The notes under the pieces were generated by a model, which had not been told where the DNA came from, searched no databases, and saw only the letters and a program-made list of their open reading frames with translations. Below are positions 28,675-46,581 of a stretch of 64,000 nucleotides of DNA, piece after piece; the stretch's first letter is position 1; every line of letters starts with the position of its first letter. Position numbers and translations under genes: made by a program. Source of the DNA: Nannochloropsis oceanica (lineage: Eukaryota > Sar > Eustigmatophyceae > Eustigmatales > Monodopsidaceae); contig CP038134.1 of NCBI GenBank assembly GCA_004519485.1, positions 62,001 to 126,000 on the forward strand, in the 5' to 3' direction.

Positions 28675-30831
28675 CTACCGCTGCTGCTGCTGATTCTTCT
28701 GTCGCTGCTGCTGCTGCTGCGACGGCGAAAGTGGCTGTTGTTGCTGATTTAGATAAGCAGAGGGCGGCACCGGACGAGGCACCAGCACAGGAGACAATGC
28801 CGTTGAAAGAGGTGAAGATAAGGGTCCAAATGTCTCCATCAACTCCATTCCTCCTTTCCCCCTCGCCCCTCCTGCATCCCCGTCTCCCATTACGGCTGTC
28901 GCCCTCATGGTAAGAGGGAAAGAGCGAGGCCTTACCGTCAACATATGAAAGGACAGTCCTGATGGCATATCAGGCAACCCCCCCTTGGCCGGATTCCCCT
29001 GCGTAAGCATGAGGTCCACTTCCGTCCCTGCATCCTGCGTCTCCAAGTCTTCCTCGTACAAAAAAGGACAGACATGGTTCTTCTTAAGTCCTCCACAGCG
29101 TCCACACCGATAATTCCCGCGCACAAGCCCCGTTTGGTCAGCCTCTGTCTCGGCAGCCGCAGCAGCGGCTGCCGCTGCAGCGAGAGAGGCACCACTACTA
29201 CCGGCAGTAATGCTGGAAGATCGCCTCCGGGTCCTTGACACACGACTGGCCGTAGCCGCGGCGGCCGGCACGGCGGTTGAAGAGGAAGGAGAGGAGATGG
29301 TGGAGGTCGTGACCGAGGTTGAGGAAGAAGAAGAGGAGGAGGGCTGTGGAGGGGCATAGTACGCGTTGAAGAGAATGGGGGACGTTGTGAGGAGCGGCGG
29401 GGGGGAGACAGGAGGGACAGAAAGAGCATGCTGCATGAAGACTGCGCCGGTGGAGAAGGTACTCGCGGTGGGGTAGGAGGACAAGGGAGGAGGAGAGGAA
29501 TGCTGGTGTTGGTGAGCAGCTGGCACCCTTCCACCACCAATAATTCCTTCCCCTCCTTTTCCACTCGTTCCACCAATCCATGCAGCCGGTGTTGCAGTAG
29601 AATTTACAGCCGGTGACACCACCGACCGGGGTGACGGCGGGATCGAGCTGGGCAAAGACGAGCTCGCGGGTGTATAATGAAAGTGAGTGCCGCTGTCCAA
29701 AATGGGCCGGTACACTCCTCCTCCCCCTCCTTCTCCTCCACTACTGGCATCCTCGAACCCTGTCCGTAATTCCATCATCGTCGTGGCCGTTGTTGCGGCT
29801 GCTGGCGCCTGCGTCGTCACCGCCATCCTCGTCATCATCCCTGCTCCTCCCCCACCTCCCCAACCGCCCCCTGCAGCACCAGCCACGCGCATGGGGGACA
29901 AGGAGGAGGAGGTGGACGAGGAGGTAATTACCATCATCCCACTGCTCCCTCCAGCCCCACCTTGACTTATGAAAATCTGTGATGGAGAGTCCAGAGGCAC
30001 GCCGTCTTGCCAGTCGGGAGGAATGGCTTGCTGCCCCTCCACCAACCCCAACGACGTGACGGGCGCTTGAAAGACCTCCGCCGACGAGGAGGAAGGACAC
30101 GAGGAGGAGGACACAAGGGAGGAAACGGCGGGGAAATCGGCGGAGGAGAACAGGGACATGTTGGCAAAGTCCAGACTGCCCCCGCTGCTCCCGCTGCTGT
30201 TGCTTCTCCCACTCTCACTGTCGTGCGAGGCTAGTCCTACCATCACCATGGACGTGGAATCGGTCGTTTTTGAGGGAACAGGGGTGACATGAATGTCCCT
30301 ATGCGGGGCTTTTACAGCGGCCAAAGGTGGTGGTGGGTCCATCAGGCGCGAGTTTGGTTGCTGCCGTTGCTGCTGCTGCGTCAGTTGCCGCTGCTGCATG
30401 GTGCTGGGGGAAAGCTGTCGCTGCCTCTTATCGCTCTGAACATCATGTCGGACCGTCTCGCGATGAGTAGCCGATGGCTTGGATCCATGGCTATCACCAC
30501 TGCTGCCAGCTATACAGCTGCTACAGCTGCTGCTGCTGCTGTTGGCCGTGTCTGCCAGCTGCATGACTAATCCCGCAAAAGAGCCTGGGGAGAGGACTTG
30601 ACGCAGCCCGACCGCCACCTCTTCCTCGTGTTGCGCGGACGATGAGGGTGCATCGAGGACCGGTGCCTCAGACAAGACCTGGACGTGTAATTGCTGATGT
30701 GCAACGCTACTGCTGCTGCTATTGCCGCTGTTGCTGTCATTGCTGCTGGTGGTGGTGGTGGTGGTGGTTGTGGTAGTCCTGCTCTGGCCGCCCGTGTCCA
30801 CGTCGCGCACGTTGAGCTTGTCTTGTGACAT
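28675..30831 (-). CDS. Low-complexity protein with C-x2-C-G...K-x2-H-x-C motif
   Basis: Single exon, 718 residues, rich in Ser, Thr, Gln and Pro with polySer, polyAla and polyGln tracts typical of regulatory proteins. One ordered spot stands out, YRCGRCGGLKKNHVC, a compact zinc-knuckle-like pattern followed by PFLYEEDLETQD. From memory, similar C-x2-C-G-x2-K-x2-H-x-C modules occur in plant and stramenopile nuclear proteins thought to be transcriptional regulators. No other DNA-binding domain is visible. The arrangement fits a nuclear transcription cofactor, by inference only. Starts at ATG 30829-30831. Confidence 0.75.
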   Translation of the reverse strand: MSQDKLNVRDVDTGGQSRTTTTTTTTTTSSNDSNSGNSSSSSVAHQQLHVQVLSEAPVLDAPSSSAQHEEEVAVGLRQVLSPGSFAGLVMQLADTANSSSSSCSSCIAGSSGDSHGSKPSATHRETVRHDVQSDKRQRQLSPSTMQQRQLTQQQQRQQPNSRLMDPPPPLAAVKAPHRDIHVTPVPSKTTDSTSMVMVGLASHDSESGRSNSSGSSGGSLDFANMSLFSSADFPAVSSLVSSSSCPSSSSAEVFQAPVTSLGLVEGQQAIPPDWQDGVPLDSPSQIFISQGGAGGSSGMMVITSSSTSSSLSPMRVAGAAGGGWGGGGGAGMMTRMAVTTQAPAAATTATTMMELRTGFEDASSGGEGGGGGVYRPILDSGTHFHYTPASSSLPSSIPPSPRSVVSPAVNSTATPAAWIGGTSGKGGEGIIGGGRVPAAHQHQHSSPPPLSSYPTASTFSTGAVFMQHALSVPPVSPPPLLTTSPILFNAYYAPPQPSSSSSSSTSVTTSTISSPSSSTAVPAAAATASRVSRTRRRSSSITAGSSGASLAAAAAAAAAAETEADQTGLVRGNYRCGRCGGLKKNHVCPFLYEEDLETQDAGTEVDLMLTQGNPAKGGLPDMPSGLSFHMLTVRPRSFPLTMRATAVMGDGDAGGARGKGGMELMETFGPLSSPLSTALSPVLVPRPVPPSAYLNQQQQPLSPSQQQQQRQKNQQQQR

Positions 30832-32677
30832 TCCTGTGCGTGTTTGGAAGGATAAGTGGAGCGGGGTAAGGGCTCAAGTGTTTAGTGGAAGGGCTTAGTG
30901 TTTAGTGGAGAAGTAATACGGGGGAGGGCCGGCACGCGGAAGTGAAGAGGCTGAAGGTGTGTGCAGATGTCACACCATGCCCATGGACGACAGTGCATGG
31001 CATACAAACTTCGGGAAGAAAATATGACTGTGGAACAAACCCTTTACTTTGCCTCCTCATATCGTAGCAATACAGGAGCGCCAAGGCGGACAAGGAGGGA
31101 TAAAGACGGCCCAACAAATTTCAAGGCATCGCCGCATTCAGGCACAACAACGCCCTGCCGCCTTTCTTGATCTCGCTGATGATTACAAGGGATTTCAACT
31201 GGCAAGCAGTCCAGGGACATTTATTTGAGCTGACAATATGACAAAAAAAGAACTCAATTTCTGGTACTCTCGTTCCTGGTTTCTACCCCGTCGGATTCCG
31301 ACGGGAATGATGCATTGGGGCCTAGAATTAGATTTTATTTTTATTTTTAAATTCATGTGGTTACATACAGGCTGATCGGCTAAATGCCTATCGAAGGATT
31401 TCATTCATATATGGGCTTCTTGTCTTCTACTTTTTACCATCTTGGTTGTAGTCATGTAGTCATGTACCTGTACGTCATCGTTTACACATCTATCACCACC
31501 GGAGGTGCGGCATGCAGCACGACGCAACATTTTTCGGGTTGAAGCAACGAGAGAAAGGCCGACGAAAGCGTGTGCTCGCTTTGCTGTGCACAGGCACGGC
31601 CTCTTCTTGGTTTTCATTTTATGATTGACCAGAAAGAAAATTCTCTCAATACATGTTCGTGGGAAAGACACTATGAATAGCACGTGTTCTGTCTTCCCAG
31701 TGTGACCACATGACGAGCAATGAGTGGGCGATGGGAGACGGGGAGGGGCAAGCCACGAAAGAACAGCAAGGTGCCGCTTCCCTTTTTGTCTATCGATTGG
31801 TTACCGATGACCTCACCCGTGCACGTTTTTGAGGTCAATATATTCCGCAGGCGGTAAGTGTGTGTCTGGAATCACTGGATGTTAGAGCAATCCCTCGGCG
31901 CCATCCTCCCCGACTCCTCTCGTAAATCCAGTCTGTGTCTCCTCCTCGTTATTGTGTTCCCTGTTACGCGTTTCCTTTCATGCCCTCCCCACTTGATATT
32001 CTTCATTTGCTCGAAGTCATTATCTGGAAGAGAACATTTACAATTTTTCCCGCCCCAACTCTCTGTCAGGGGCCACCATTTTCAACGAGATGACAACTTG
32101 GTATGTTGCCTACAACAGTGGCCTCGGTGGGTTTGATCTGAATCAAGCATCAATTTATCCGCTTTCAATCTAAGCAGCTTTCCTGTGCTTATTGGGAGAG
32201 ACGGGGGGAAAGGGAATCAGGAGAGGAGGGAGGGAAGGGAAGGGCTTGAATTCGAAACTAGACAGACCCAGGGTGCATCCCTCCCGTTTCTGGCGTTGAA
32301 CCAAGCCAAGCCTACGAATTTCATTTAACGTCGCGAGCATATTTATATTTTTTCCCCGCGAGCGGGCCGTGTTATGTTGCGTAATGAAAGGAGGCACGGA
32401 ATAGACACGAGGGAGGAGGGATATATTAAAAATGAAGCAATTTGCTTGAGTTCTGTCTTTTTTTTCTTCTTTTTGGCATATCTTATTCTCTTTTTATTAT
32501 CTCAAGCAGTTACCGTTCTCTTCAATTATTTCAACGATTCCAGTAGCTTAAATGGAATGAAATTCAATTATTTTTTACGCCCGCTTGCCAAAGCGGCAGG
32601 AAATAGAACGAGGGGAGGGAGAGGCGTTAGTTCTTTTTTGGCATCGTAACGATCACACTTGTTGGCGTTGCAGCCAC

Positions 32678-32727
<50 letters not shown>

Positions 32728-33644
32728 CTTAATCTCTTGATCTCTTGATCTCTTGATCTCGTGATCTTTTGATCTCTCGACCTCTCTCTTGATCTCTTGA
32801 TCTCTTGATCTCTCTTTCTCTCTCTCTTTCTCTTTCTCTCTCTTCAAAGAGCACATCACCTGTCTTCTGTTTTTGGGTGGATTTGCCGTTTGCTTTTGCG
32901 CTCCTTCTTGTACATGCAGCTTGCGAAGGAACACGAACATCACGTTAGCAGCTCGGAACGAACCAGTTTCTTCTCCTTCTCCCGACTTCGGTTGCTTCTT
33001 TAAGCGATGAATGCTGCACTTGACGACACACCACGCTTTGGGCCGGCAACACATAATGCTGATGCTGGAACTGAGTGCTACGGGTGGAGAGTGGGCCTGG
33101 CAGGACTCGGCGAGAATGCCCGTCTCTGATGCCCCCGAGCTCAATAACACGGCGGCAGCAAGCACCACATCATCACCCCTCTCTGTGCATGCTCTGGGCC
33201 ACCATTTCCATACTGCACACCAACTCTTCCAACTTCCACCCTCACGCAATTAACAAAGGAATCTAGGTAATCTACGAAGGATAATGAGCGGCGAGGCAAG
33301 GCAGGGGAGCATGTGATTTTTTGGCTGATCTAGCCAGGCCACCAAGAGGAGAAGCGAGCGAGGAAGGTTCTTAATATGGGTGTGACGTGGGGAGGAGCTG
33401 CTGCCCTTTGGCCAGCCTCTATGCCACACCTACTTCTCTTCTGCTGTGCACCGTATAACCCTGCCGCTGCGAGCCGTATGAGTCTTATTTGCCTCGGACG
33501 GAGAGTGTACATGTCGGGAGAAAGGAGGCCTATGCGTCGATCGTCGTAACTGCTTTCTAAATTTCCACACCGCCGCTTCCCACCCTCCATACCCCACAGA
33601 CCAACCCACTCCAATCCCCCCAAGCACCACTCACGCTCTATAAT
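30832..33644. other. Intergenic, 2.8 kb
   Basis: The largest gene-poor stretch of the window, between the zinc-motif gene (-) and CDC48 (+), whose start codons diverge. Local AT-rich islands (about 31310-31400, 32440-32580) and simple repeats occur. No tRNA-like B-box or family-like peptide was found. Frames at 33011-33250 look random. Confidence 0.45.
32682..32815. repeat. (CT)n run and 8-bp TTGATCTC repeat
   Basis: Pure CT dinucleotide run at 32682-32724, then repeated TTGATCTC units (about 32733-32812) with a few variants, then another CT-rich tail to about 32842. Simple-sequence DNA. Confidence 0.95.
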
Positions 33645-40866
<7,222 letters not shown>

Positions 40867-42205
40867 AGCGAGGAAGGGAGGGAGGGAGGGAGGGAGGGAG
40901 GGAGGCACGGGTCTCAATATTACAAGGAAATTTCTGACAGGAAAGATGAAGCGCAGGAGTCAGTTGGAGCCTTGTGTGAGAGAGGAAGGAGAGAGTGAGG
41001 GAGGGAAGGAGGGAGGGAGAGAGGGGGGACATGGAGGGAAATAGAACTTGTGTTTGTAACCTCAAGCAGATGCGCCCTGTCCCTTATAAGTATGGAGAGT
41101 AGGAGGGGAGGAGTGAGGGATTGGGAAGAGACGGAGGAGAGAAGGAGGAGGGATAGGAAGAGTAGGAAGGACGATCGTGTACTCGTAGTATGGGAGATAG
41201 GACGCATTAGTGTGGGCTGCGTGCACGGCGACAACGGCAGGTTAACATGAGCATCACTGAGAAGGAAGGGGGGGGGGAGGGCGGGAGGAGGAAGAAGAGG
41301 TGTGTCGTTTTGGACAGGGAGAGGTGGAGGCTGTATCGTATGCGGTTGGGGGGTGTCCGGCGTGTGCGGGAAGGCGGGATCATGTCCTCCCCTTCTAGAT
41401 CAGAGCGAGTGGAGGGAAGGAGGGAAGGAGGGACAGCAGGTAGGAAAAGAGGTGGGCCTTACGGTCACACGGCCGGAGACTGCTTTCCCCGTGTCTCTTG
41501 CTCCTGGGAATCGGCTTCAGCTCCTGTCTTTCAAGGGAAGTAGGTGGAGGAGGAGCATCAGGAGCGGTAGCCATGTGTTCAGTGATTATCCCCTTTCCTT
41601 TTCAACCTCCCGCCCGGGTTTCAGCTTATTTCGTGGCCGTCGTAGAAGAAAAGAGAAAAGAAGAGAAGAAGAAGACACCAAGAGGGATGTGCGTAGCAAA
41701 CAAAAAAGAAGAAAATCAGGTTCGAAAAGGCAGGATGACCATCACTACCACCGTTATTATGTATTATATTGACGAGAGAAAGGAGGCGGAGGGCGAGGGC
41801 GAGGACAAGTGAGTGGCTCGGAACAGGGTGAGTGTGAGTGGAGGCAGAGACATGGGGAAAAAGGGAGCAGGGAGGCCCCATACCGATTATGCCATGTGGA
41901 CCCGTGCTCGGAAAAGGTTTCCGGGCTCGCGATGGCAATAACTACGGGAACGAACGGCCATTCAGACAAAAGATCGGAACGGTTGGGTGGCCCCAAACCC
42001 CCCACATGACATACTGGAAAAAATGGTGGAGGAAGATTCTTTCTTCTTTTTCCTTCCCTCCCCTCCTCCTTCCCCCTTCCCCTCTTTCCATCCCAAGATA
42101 CCAACGATGTTCCTCCCAACATTCCATCCGTCGAGTTTGGTCCCCTTTTGATTCACTTAATTCACCCCACCGACCTACCATATCCCACCAACCCTACTAC
42201 ACTCT
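40867..42205. other. Convergent intergenic, 1.34 kb
   Basis: 3' UTRs of CDC48 (+) and the plastid-targeted gene (-). Purine-rich on the plus strand from about 40870 to 41310. Plus-strand frames at 41302-41812 are low-complexity and unsupported. Nothing else seen. Confidence 0.45.
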
Positions 42206-43267
42206 CTACCGCTGCCCCTGCTGCCCCTGCTGCCCCCCCTGTTGCCATTGCTGGGACTGCTCCTCCGCCTGCGCACGCAACCGCTCTCGCTTCTGCCTGT
42301 TCAGCTCTTCCATGTAAAAATTTGCTGATTCCATCCCCACGTGCTTCTCCTCTCGCCTTCGCTTCATCTGCGCCTCCTTCACTCGGTTCTGGATGATCTT
42401 CAAGTACTCGTCCGAGCTGACGGGCTGCGCCGCAATATCCACATAAAATGGAGTACCTTTGAGCGTCTCCATGAACGGACTCTTCTTCTGCCGCGTCACT
42501 GGTTGTGGCAAGCCGTACTTCTCGAAATCGTCAAAATCCTCATCGAAACCTCCAGTGCCAGTCGGCTGGTACGCTGACGCGGCCTTAAATCCCGGCGCGG
42601 GGCCGGACAACGTCCGTGTCCCTAATTCCCAAGCGTCCTCCTCGCCTTGGTAATCAAAACCCGTGGCTTCAAATCCTCCTGAGGACTGCGGCGCCTGCTG
42701 CTCATACTGCGCCTGCTGGTACTGCTGTGGAGGCGGCGATGCATACTGCTGCGCCGGCTGCGGGGGCTGCTGCGGTTGATACTGTTGGACGGGCGCTGCG
42801 CTCACGCCACCACCACGTGCCTCTCGAATGACTGCTTCCGCCGCTTGAGTGAAGACCCGCACTTTTTCCGGGGCCAGAGGCTGGCCGGAGCCCAGACGCT
42901 CACCAAGCAAAGAGAGTAAGGTTGCGACGGCCTCGTTGGTCTCAACGGGCAAGGCGGCGGCCGGTCGTGCTTGCTGCTGGTACTGGGCAGGAGGGGGGGG
43001 AGAAGGAGAAGGGGGATGGCTTGCTTCAGGGTGCGCCATGTACTGCTGCTGCCGAGGCGCCATGCCCTGACCGGCTTGGCGGGCAGCCTTTTCGGCCTTG
43101 GCCCGGGCAAGTTGCTCTTGGTAGGAATTCATCACGACAGCGTCGCGTTTGGAGGGGGCCGTCGTGGAGACGGAGAAGGGAGATGGCTGGAACTGGAAAG
43201 CTGCGACCAAGGACGCGGAGGACAGTACCAGGAAGGTCGCCGCAGCGGCTACTCTTCTGCCCGGCAT
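42206..43267 (-). CDS. Plastid-targeted protein of unknown function
   Basis: I start at ATG 43265-43267, giving 353 residues; the frame is open 26 codons upstream but that would bury the signal peptide. The N-terminus, MPGRRVAAAATFLVLSSA then SLVAAF-QFQPSPF, is a signal peptide with Phe just after the likely cleavage site, the heterokont plastid import signal. The middle is Gln/Pro/Tyr-rich. Two parts look ordered: ETNEAVATLLSLLGERLG with a helical stretch (about 135-175), and a C-terminal region with KGTPFYVDIAAQPVSSDEY and a basic coiled-coil-like end (about 285-345). FDEDFDDFEKYGLP resembles an acidic binding motif. Family not recognised; a thylakoid- or RNA-associated role would be guesswork. 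Confidence 0.75.
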   Translation of the reverse strand: MPGRRVAAAATFLVLSSASLVAAFQFQPSPFSVSTTAPSKRDAVVMNSYQEQLARAKAEKAARQAGQGMAPRQQQYMAHPEASHPPSPSPPPPAQYQQQARPAAALPVETNEAVATLLSLLGERLGSGQPLAPEKVRVFTQAAEAVIREARGGGVSAAPVQQYQPQQPPQPAQQYASPPPQQYQQAQYEQQAPQSSGGFEATGFDYQGEEDAWELGTRTLSGPAPGFKAASAYQPTGTGGFDEDFDDFEKYGLPQPVTRQKKSPFMETLKGTPFYVDIAAQPVSSDEYLKIIQNRVKEAQMKRRREEKHVGMESANFYMEELNRQKRERLRAQAEEQSQQWQQGGQQGQQGQR

Positions 43268-44059
43268 CGTTTTTGTAGGCTGTGATGTGTGTGGGTGTGT
43301 GAGTGTATGTGCAGGGGGGAGGAGTTGAAGATGCTTTTTCGTCATTCCATGTACGGCCTTGTTTTGCTTGCCATCATCGAGCTAAACGTGTTAAGTGTAA
43401 GGTGCCGGCGCATCGCCGCAGGGCTAGTTGCTGGTATGCCTGTGATTCGTGAACACTTTGCTCCGAGGAGAAACAAAGGCTAGATATATGAAAAAAGTGA
43501 TCGCTCGCGAATAGCCAAGGTATCCGTCGAATCGACAGTCTACATGTGGGGGCTTCCTGCCAAAGCACAGAGAAGGAGAAGCAAACGAAGTCACAGGGCA
43601 CACAAAACAGCTCGCTACCTGATGTATTCTTCGGCAAACTCACTGATGTGGTCTCAGTAGATTTCTTCCATGCTTGACGCTTCTTCCAACACTACCACAC
43701 CCAAAAATCAGTCTTACGCGACAAAACTCCTCATCACCAGGAGAGTGTTCTCACTCCACACGCCGGTCTCAAATATCCAACCCTTTACATTCATCCACTT
43801 CTTTCTATTGTTTCCTACCGCAAGAACTTGCGACACAGGGGACGCAAAGCAACTTGCTACCTGGTGAGTATTTCGGTAAACTTCTTCTGGGTAGTCAAGG
43901 TCTATTTCTTCCATGCTTGACGCTTCTTCACCTCATGTCACACCCAAAAATTAGTCTCATGCGACAAAAATCCTATTCACCAGTGGCATACTCCCCCATC
44001 GCACACGCCGGCCTTCAAAGTCCAGCCCTTTATATTCATCCATTTCTTCCTTTCATTTC
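43268..44059. other. Intergenic between two minus-strand genes
   Basis: About 790 bp separating the end of proline dehydrogenase from the start of the plastid-targeted gene. Most of it is a tandem duplication of the proline dehydrogenase 3' end, listed separately. The promoter of the plastid-targeted gene must lie at its left end. Confidence 0.5.
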
Positions 44060-44095
44060 CTACCCCAACAACCTGCGACGCAGCTCCTTTCCCAC
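43605..44095. repeat. Diverged tandem duplication of the PRODH 3' end, unit about 243 bp
   Basis: ATTTCTTCCATGCTTGACGC occurs at 43662 and 43904; GCTACCTG occurs at 43612 and 43855. Alignable sequence runs on through CACACGCCGG and CCTTTA-ATTCATCCA to CCTACC-CAA-AAC-TGCGAC. The right unit reaches into the last exon of proline dehydrogenase (stop at 44060-44062). The left unit is thus a decayed copy of that gene's final codons and 3' UTR. Confidence 0.85.
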
Positions 44096-46581
44096 AAGTT
44101 CAATCTCTAGTCCGACTCCTCCAAGCATATCGGAGTTTTCTTGAGCGCGCCGAATGAGGTATGGCAAGACTTGGCCTACCAGGCCGTAGGGCACGTCTGT
44201 GGGGAAGGAAAGAGCAAGGCGGAAGGTAAGAGGAAGAAACCGAGTAAACTACAGGGTGCCTGTCTTCAAACGCACTGGGGGAGGGAATGCAGCGGAGAAA
44301 ATGACGTTTCTACCTCCCCCCTCTTCCTCCCATCTTCCATCTACGAACATTTATAAGCCTTGTAGCCTGCGCCACCCAGAGTGAGTGTCAAATGGTCAGC
44401 CATGCCTGTGAGGAGAGTGGAAGGGAATGAAAGGGGGAGGAGGGGGGGAGGAAGGGGTAAGTACTTCTCAACGTTACCAGCCGTCCGCTAGATCTCCTTC
44501 TCTTCCTCCCGTCTTGCCGTACCTAAGAGCTGTCCGAAATAGACACCGGCCGTGTTCCCTTTCAGGTTGAGCCTTTCCATTTCAACAAGAGCCTTCTCGA
44601 TGCTTGCCTGGGTGAAGGAAGGAGGGAGGAAGGGAGGGAGGAAGGGAGGGAACGACCAGTGTGAGAGAGACGCCACGATTTCACCTGCATCTCAATGCCA
44701 CTCCATCCTTTAGTCTCCTGCCGGCATAAGGGAGGACAGGAGGGAAGGAGGGAGGGAGAGAGGGAGGGAGAGAGCGTTCTAGAAACGAAGAAAAAATAAT
44801 AGGGAGAAGGAGGGGAGGGCTGGCTTGCTCACCTGGTTGTGACACGCAATCAACAGCTCCACATTCTCCCCCCGTGCCATCGCTTCCAAGCACAGCTGAA
44901 CACAGCCGTCGTATGTGGCATGAGTGTCCTCAATCGTTTCCTGAATAGGCGACGGATACCCCTGAGAAGGGAGGGAAGAAGAAAAGATCAGAGATCAACC
45001 ACAACGACACAATATCAAAAAAGGCGTTTGCACTCGGTCAACACTCAGTCACCCTAGAGCCCACACCTCTACTGTAAGTAAGACAGTCAAGACCTCCCCA
45101 ACTTCCCTCCCTCGTCCCCCAACTTCCCCTCCCTCCACTCCCTCCGCTCTTACCAGCTCCTCCGCCCGCTTTCTCTCCGTGATCATATACGCGCCTCTGA
45201 CTAGCTTGGCCGCGAAAAAATAGTCCTGCCTCTGCGCCCGCTGCATCTCTCTGACAATTCTCCTTTGCGCCCCCTTCAGATAGCACTGGACCGTTGTATA
45301 GACGACGAACTTTCCTTTGTTGTGGCGTTGCATTAAGTCCAAGACCAGGTGATCTATGGCCGGTTGGAAGTAACTCTGTTCTGCGTCGATCATCAAGCGC
45401 ACCCCTAGCGACGACGCTCTCCTTGCCAAGGTCTCGAGCCTGAGCTGTAACCCTTGCATTAATTCCGTTTCCTCCTCAGATAAAACAGCTGCTTTCAACG
45501 GCCCTGCTCCCCGACACAGCCGTGTAAGGGCCGAGAGGTCCGTCAGCGCCAAGGCAATGCGCCAATGAATAATGTCGATCCGATCAGTTCCGTTTGGATC
45601 CAACCGCGCGAGGAGCTGGGCGGCCAGGTCGCCGTCTTTTCCATCACCGGCCACAGGAGCAGCAGCACCAGAAGAGGAAGAGGGGGAGGAGGAGGGCAAG
45701 AAGTACCTGTCATAGCCTTCCAGGAACTCTTGCCGGGTGATGTATCCCTTGTCTTGTGTGTCAAACTTCTTGAAGAGCTTCCCCATCTCCACCACGCACA
45801 CTGACATCCTCTCTAGCAGTTGCGGATTGCCTAGAGCAGTGACTTTAATTGCCGCGAACCCCTCAGGTGTCACGTCTTTGACCGCATGGATGCACTCCAA
45901 AAAAGTCTGCACATGTGCATCACACGTCCGCTCATTCTCATACTCATACACACGACACGCAATCTCTCCTTCCTTGTACGCCTGCGTCGTCGCCTCCACC
46001 GCCGGGGACGTCATCATCTCCTTAATATCTGCTTCAGCAGCATAATCCAGGATACCTGCCACCCCTGCTTCCTTCAGCTTGGCAATGCGCGGACGAATCA
46101 TTTGGCTCGTTTCACCCGCACAAAAGTGACGGAAAAACGTGCGGCGGACGATACCCTCTATCAGACTCTTTCCAAGTATGCGGTAGGAGAATTGCAGGAT
46201 CTGATCAGCATGCGTGACTAGAGGCTTGATGGCGCAGGCTTTGAACACGAGGTAAGCACGAATAAGGTCCATGGTGGAGAGGGTGGCGTAAGCAACTTCG
46301 GTATTGCTGAAGTCGACGACACTGGCGCTGCGGCTGGAAGCAAGGGATGGTTGCTGGGAGGTGGTAGTGGTGGTGGATGTCACATCAGGGATGGAGGTCG
46401 TCGGGGCGGTTGTGGATTGACGGCGGAGGAGGAGCGGGACAGAGGGAGACGCGCTTGATATGGATCCAGGAAGGTGGTGCTGGGTGGTAATGGTTGCGGG
46501 GCTGCGAGACGGGTGCAGGACCGATAGGGCTGACGGCGGGCGCCCACGTTTCGCGAGCAACGGCATCTGGCGCAGCATCAT
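44060..46581 (-). CDS. Proline dehydrogenase (mitochondrial), 5 exons, EF-hand-like insert
   Basis: Exons in transcript order: 46581-45154, 44961-44833, 44607-44523, 44405-44349, 44196-44060. Phases agree, giving 611 residues. The enzyme oxidises proline to pyrroline-5-carboxylate with FAD and feeds electrons to the respiratory chain. The start MMLRQMPLLAKRGRPP is a good mitochondrial presequence; the frame is open far upstream but there it encodes repeat-derived His/Thr runs. Family motifs include GVRLMIDAEQSYFQPAIDHL, AAKLVRGAYMITERKRAEEL, GVYFGQLLGMADHLTLTLGG and KYVPYGLVGQVLPYLIRRAQ. Between the N-terminal part and the catalytic barrel lies an EF-hand-like loop, DTQDKGYITRQE, with a second candidate, DPNGTDRIDIIHW. 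Calcium regulation is inferred. Confidence 0.96.

Noticed and set aside
31195-32400. Small frames in the large intergenic gap
   Set aside because: AT-rich, short, no coding bias.
32677-33249. 190-residue minus-strand frame ending in ERERERER
   Set aside because: Tail is the CT repeat in translation and the rest has no family similarity.
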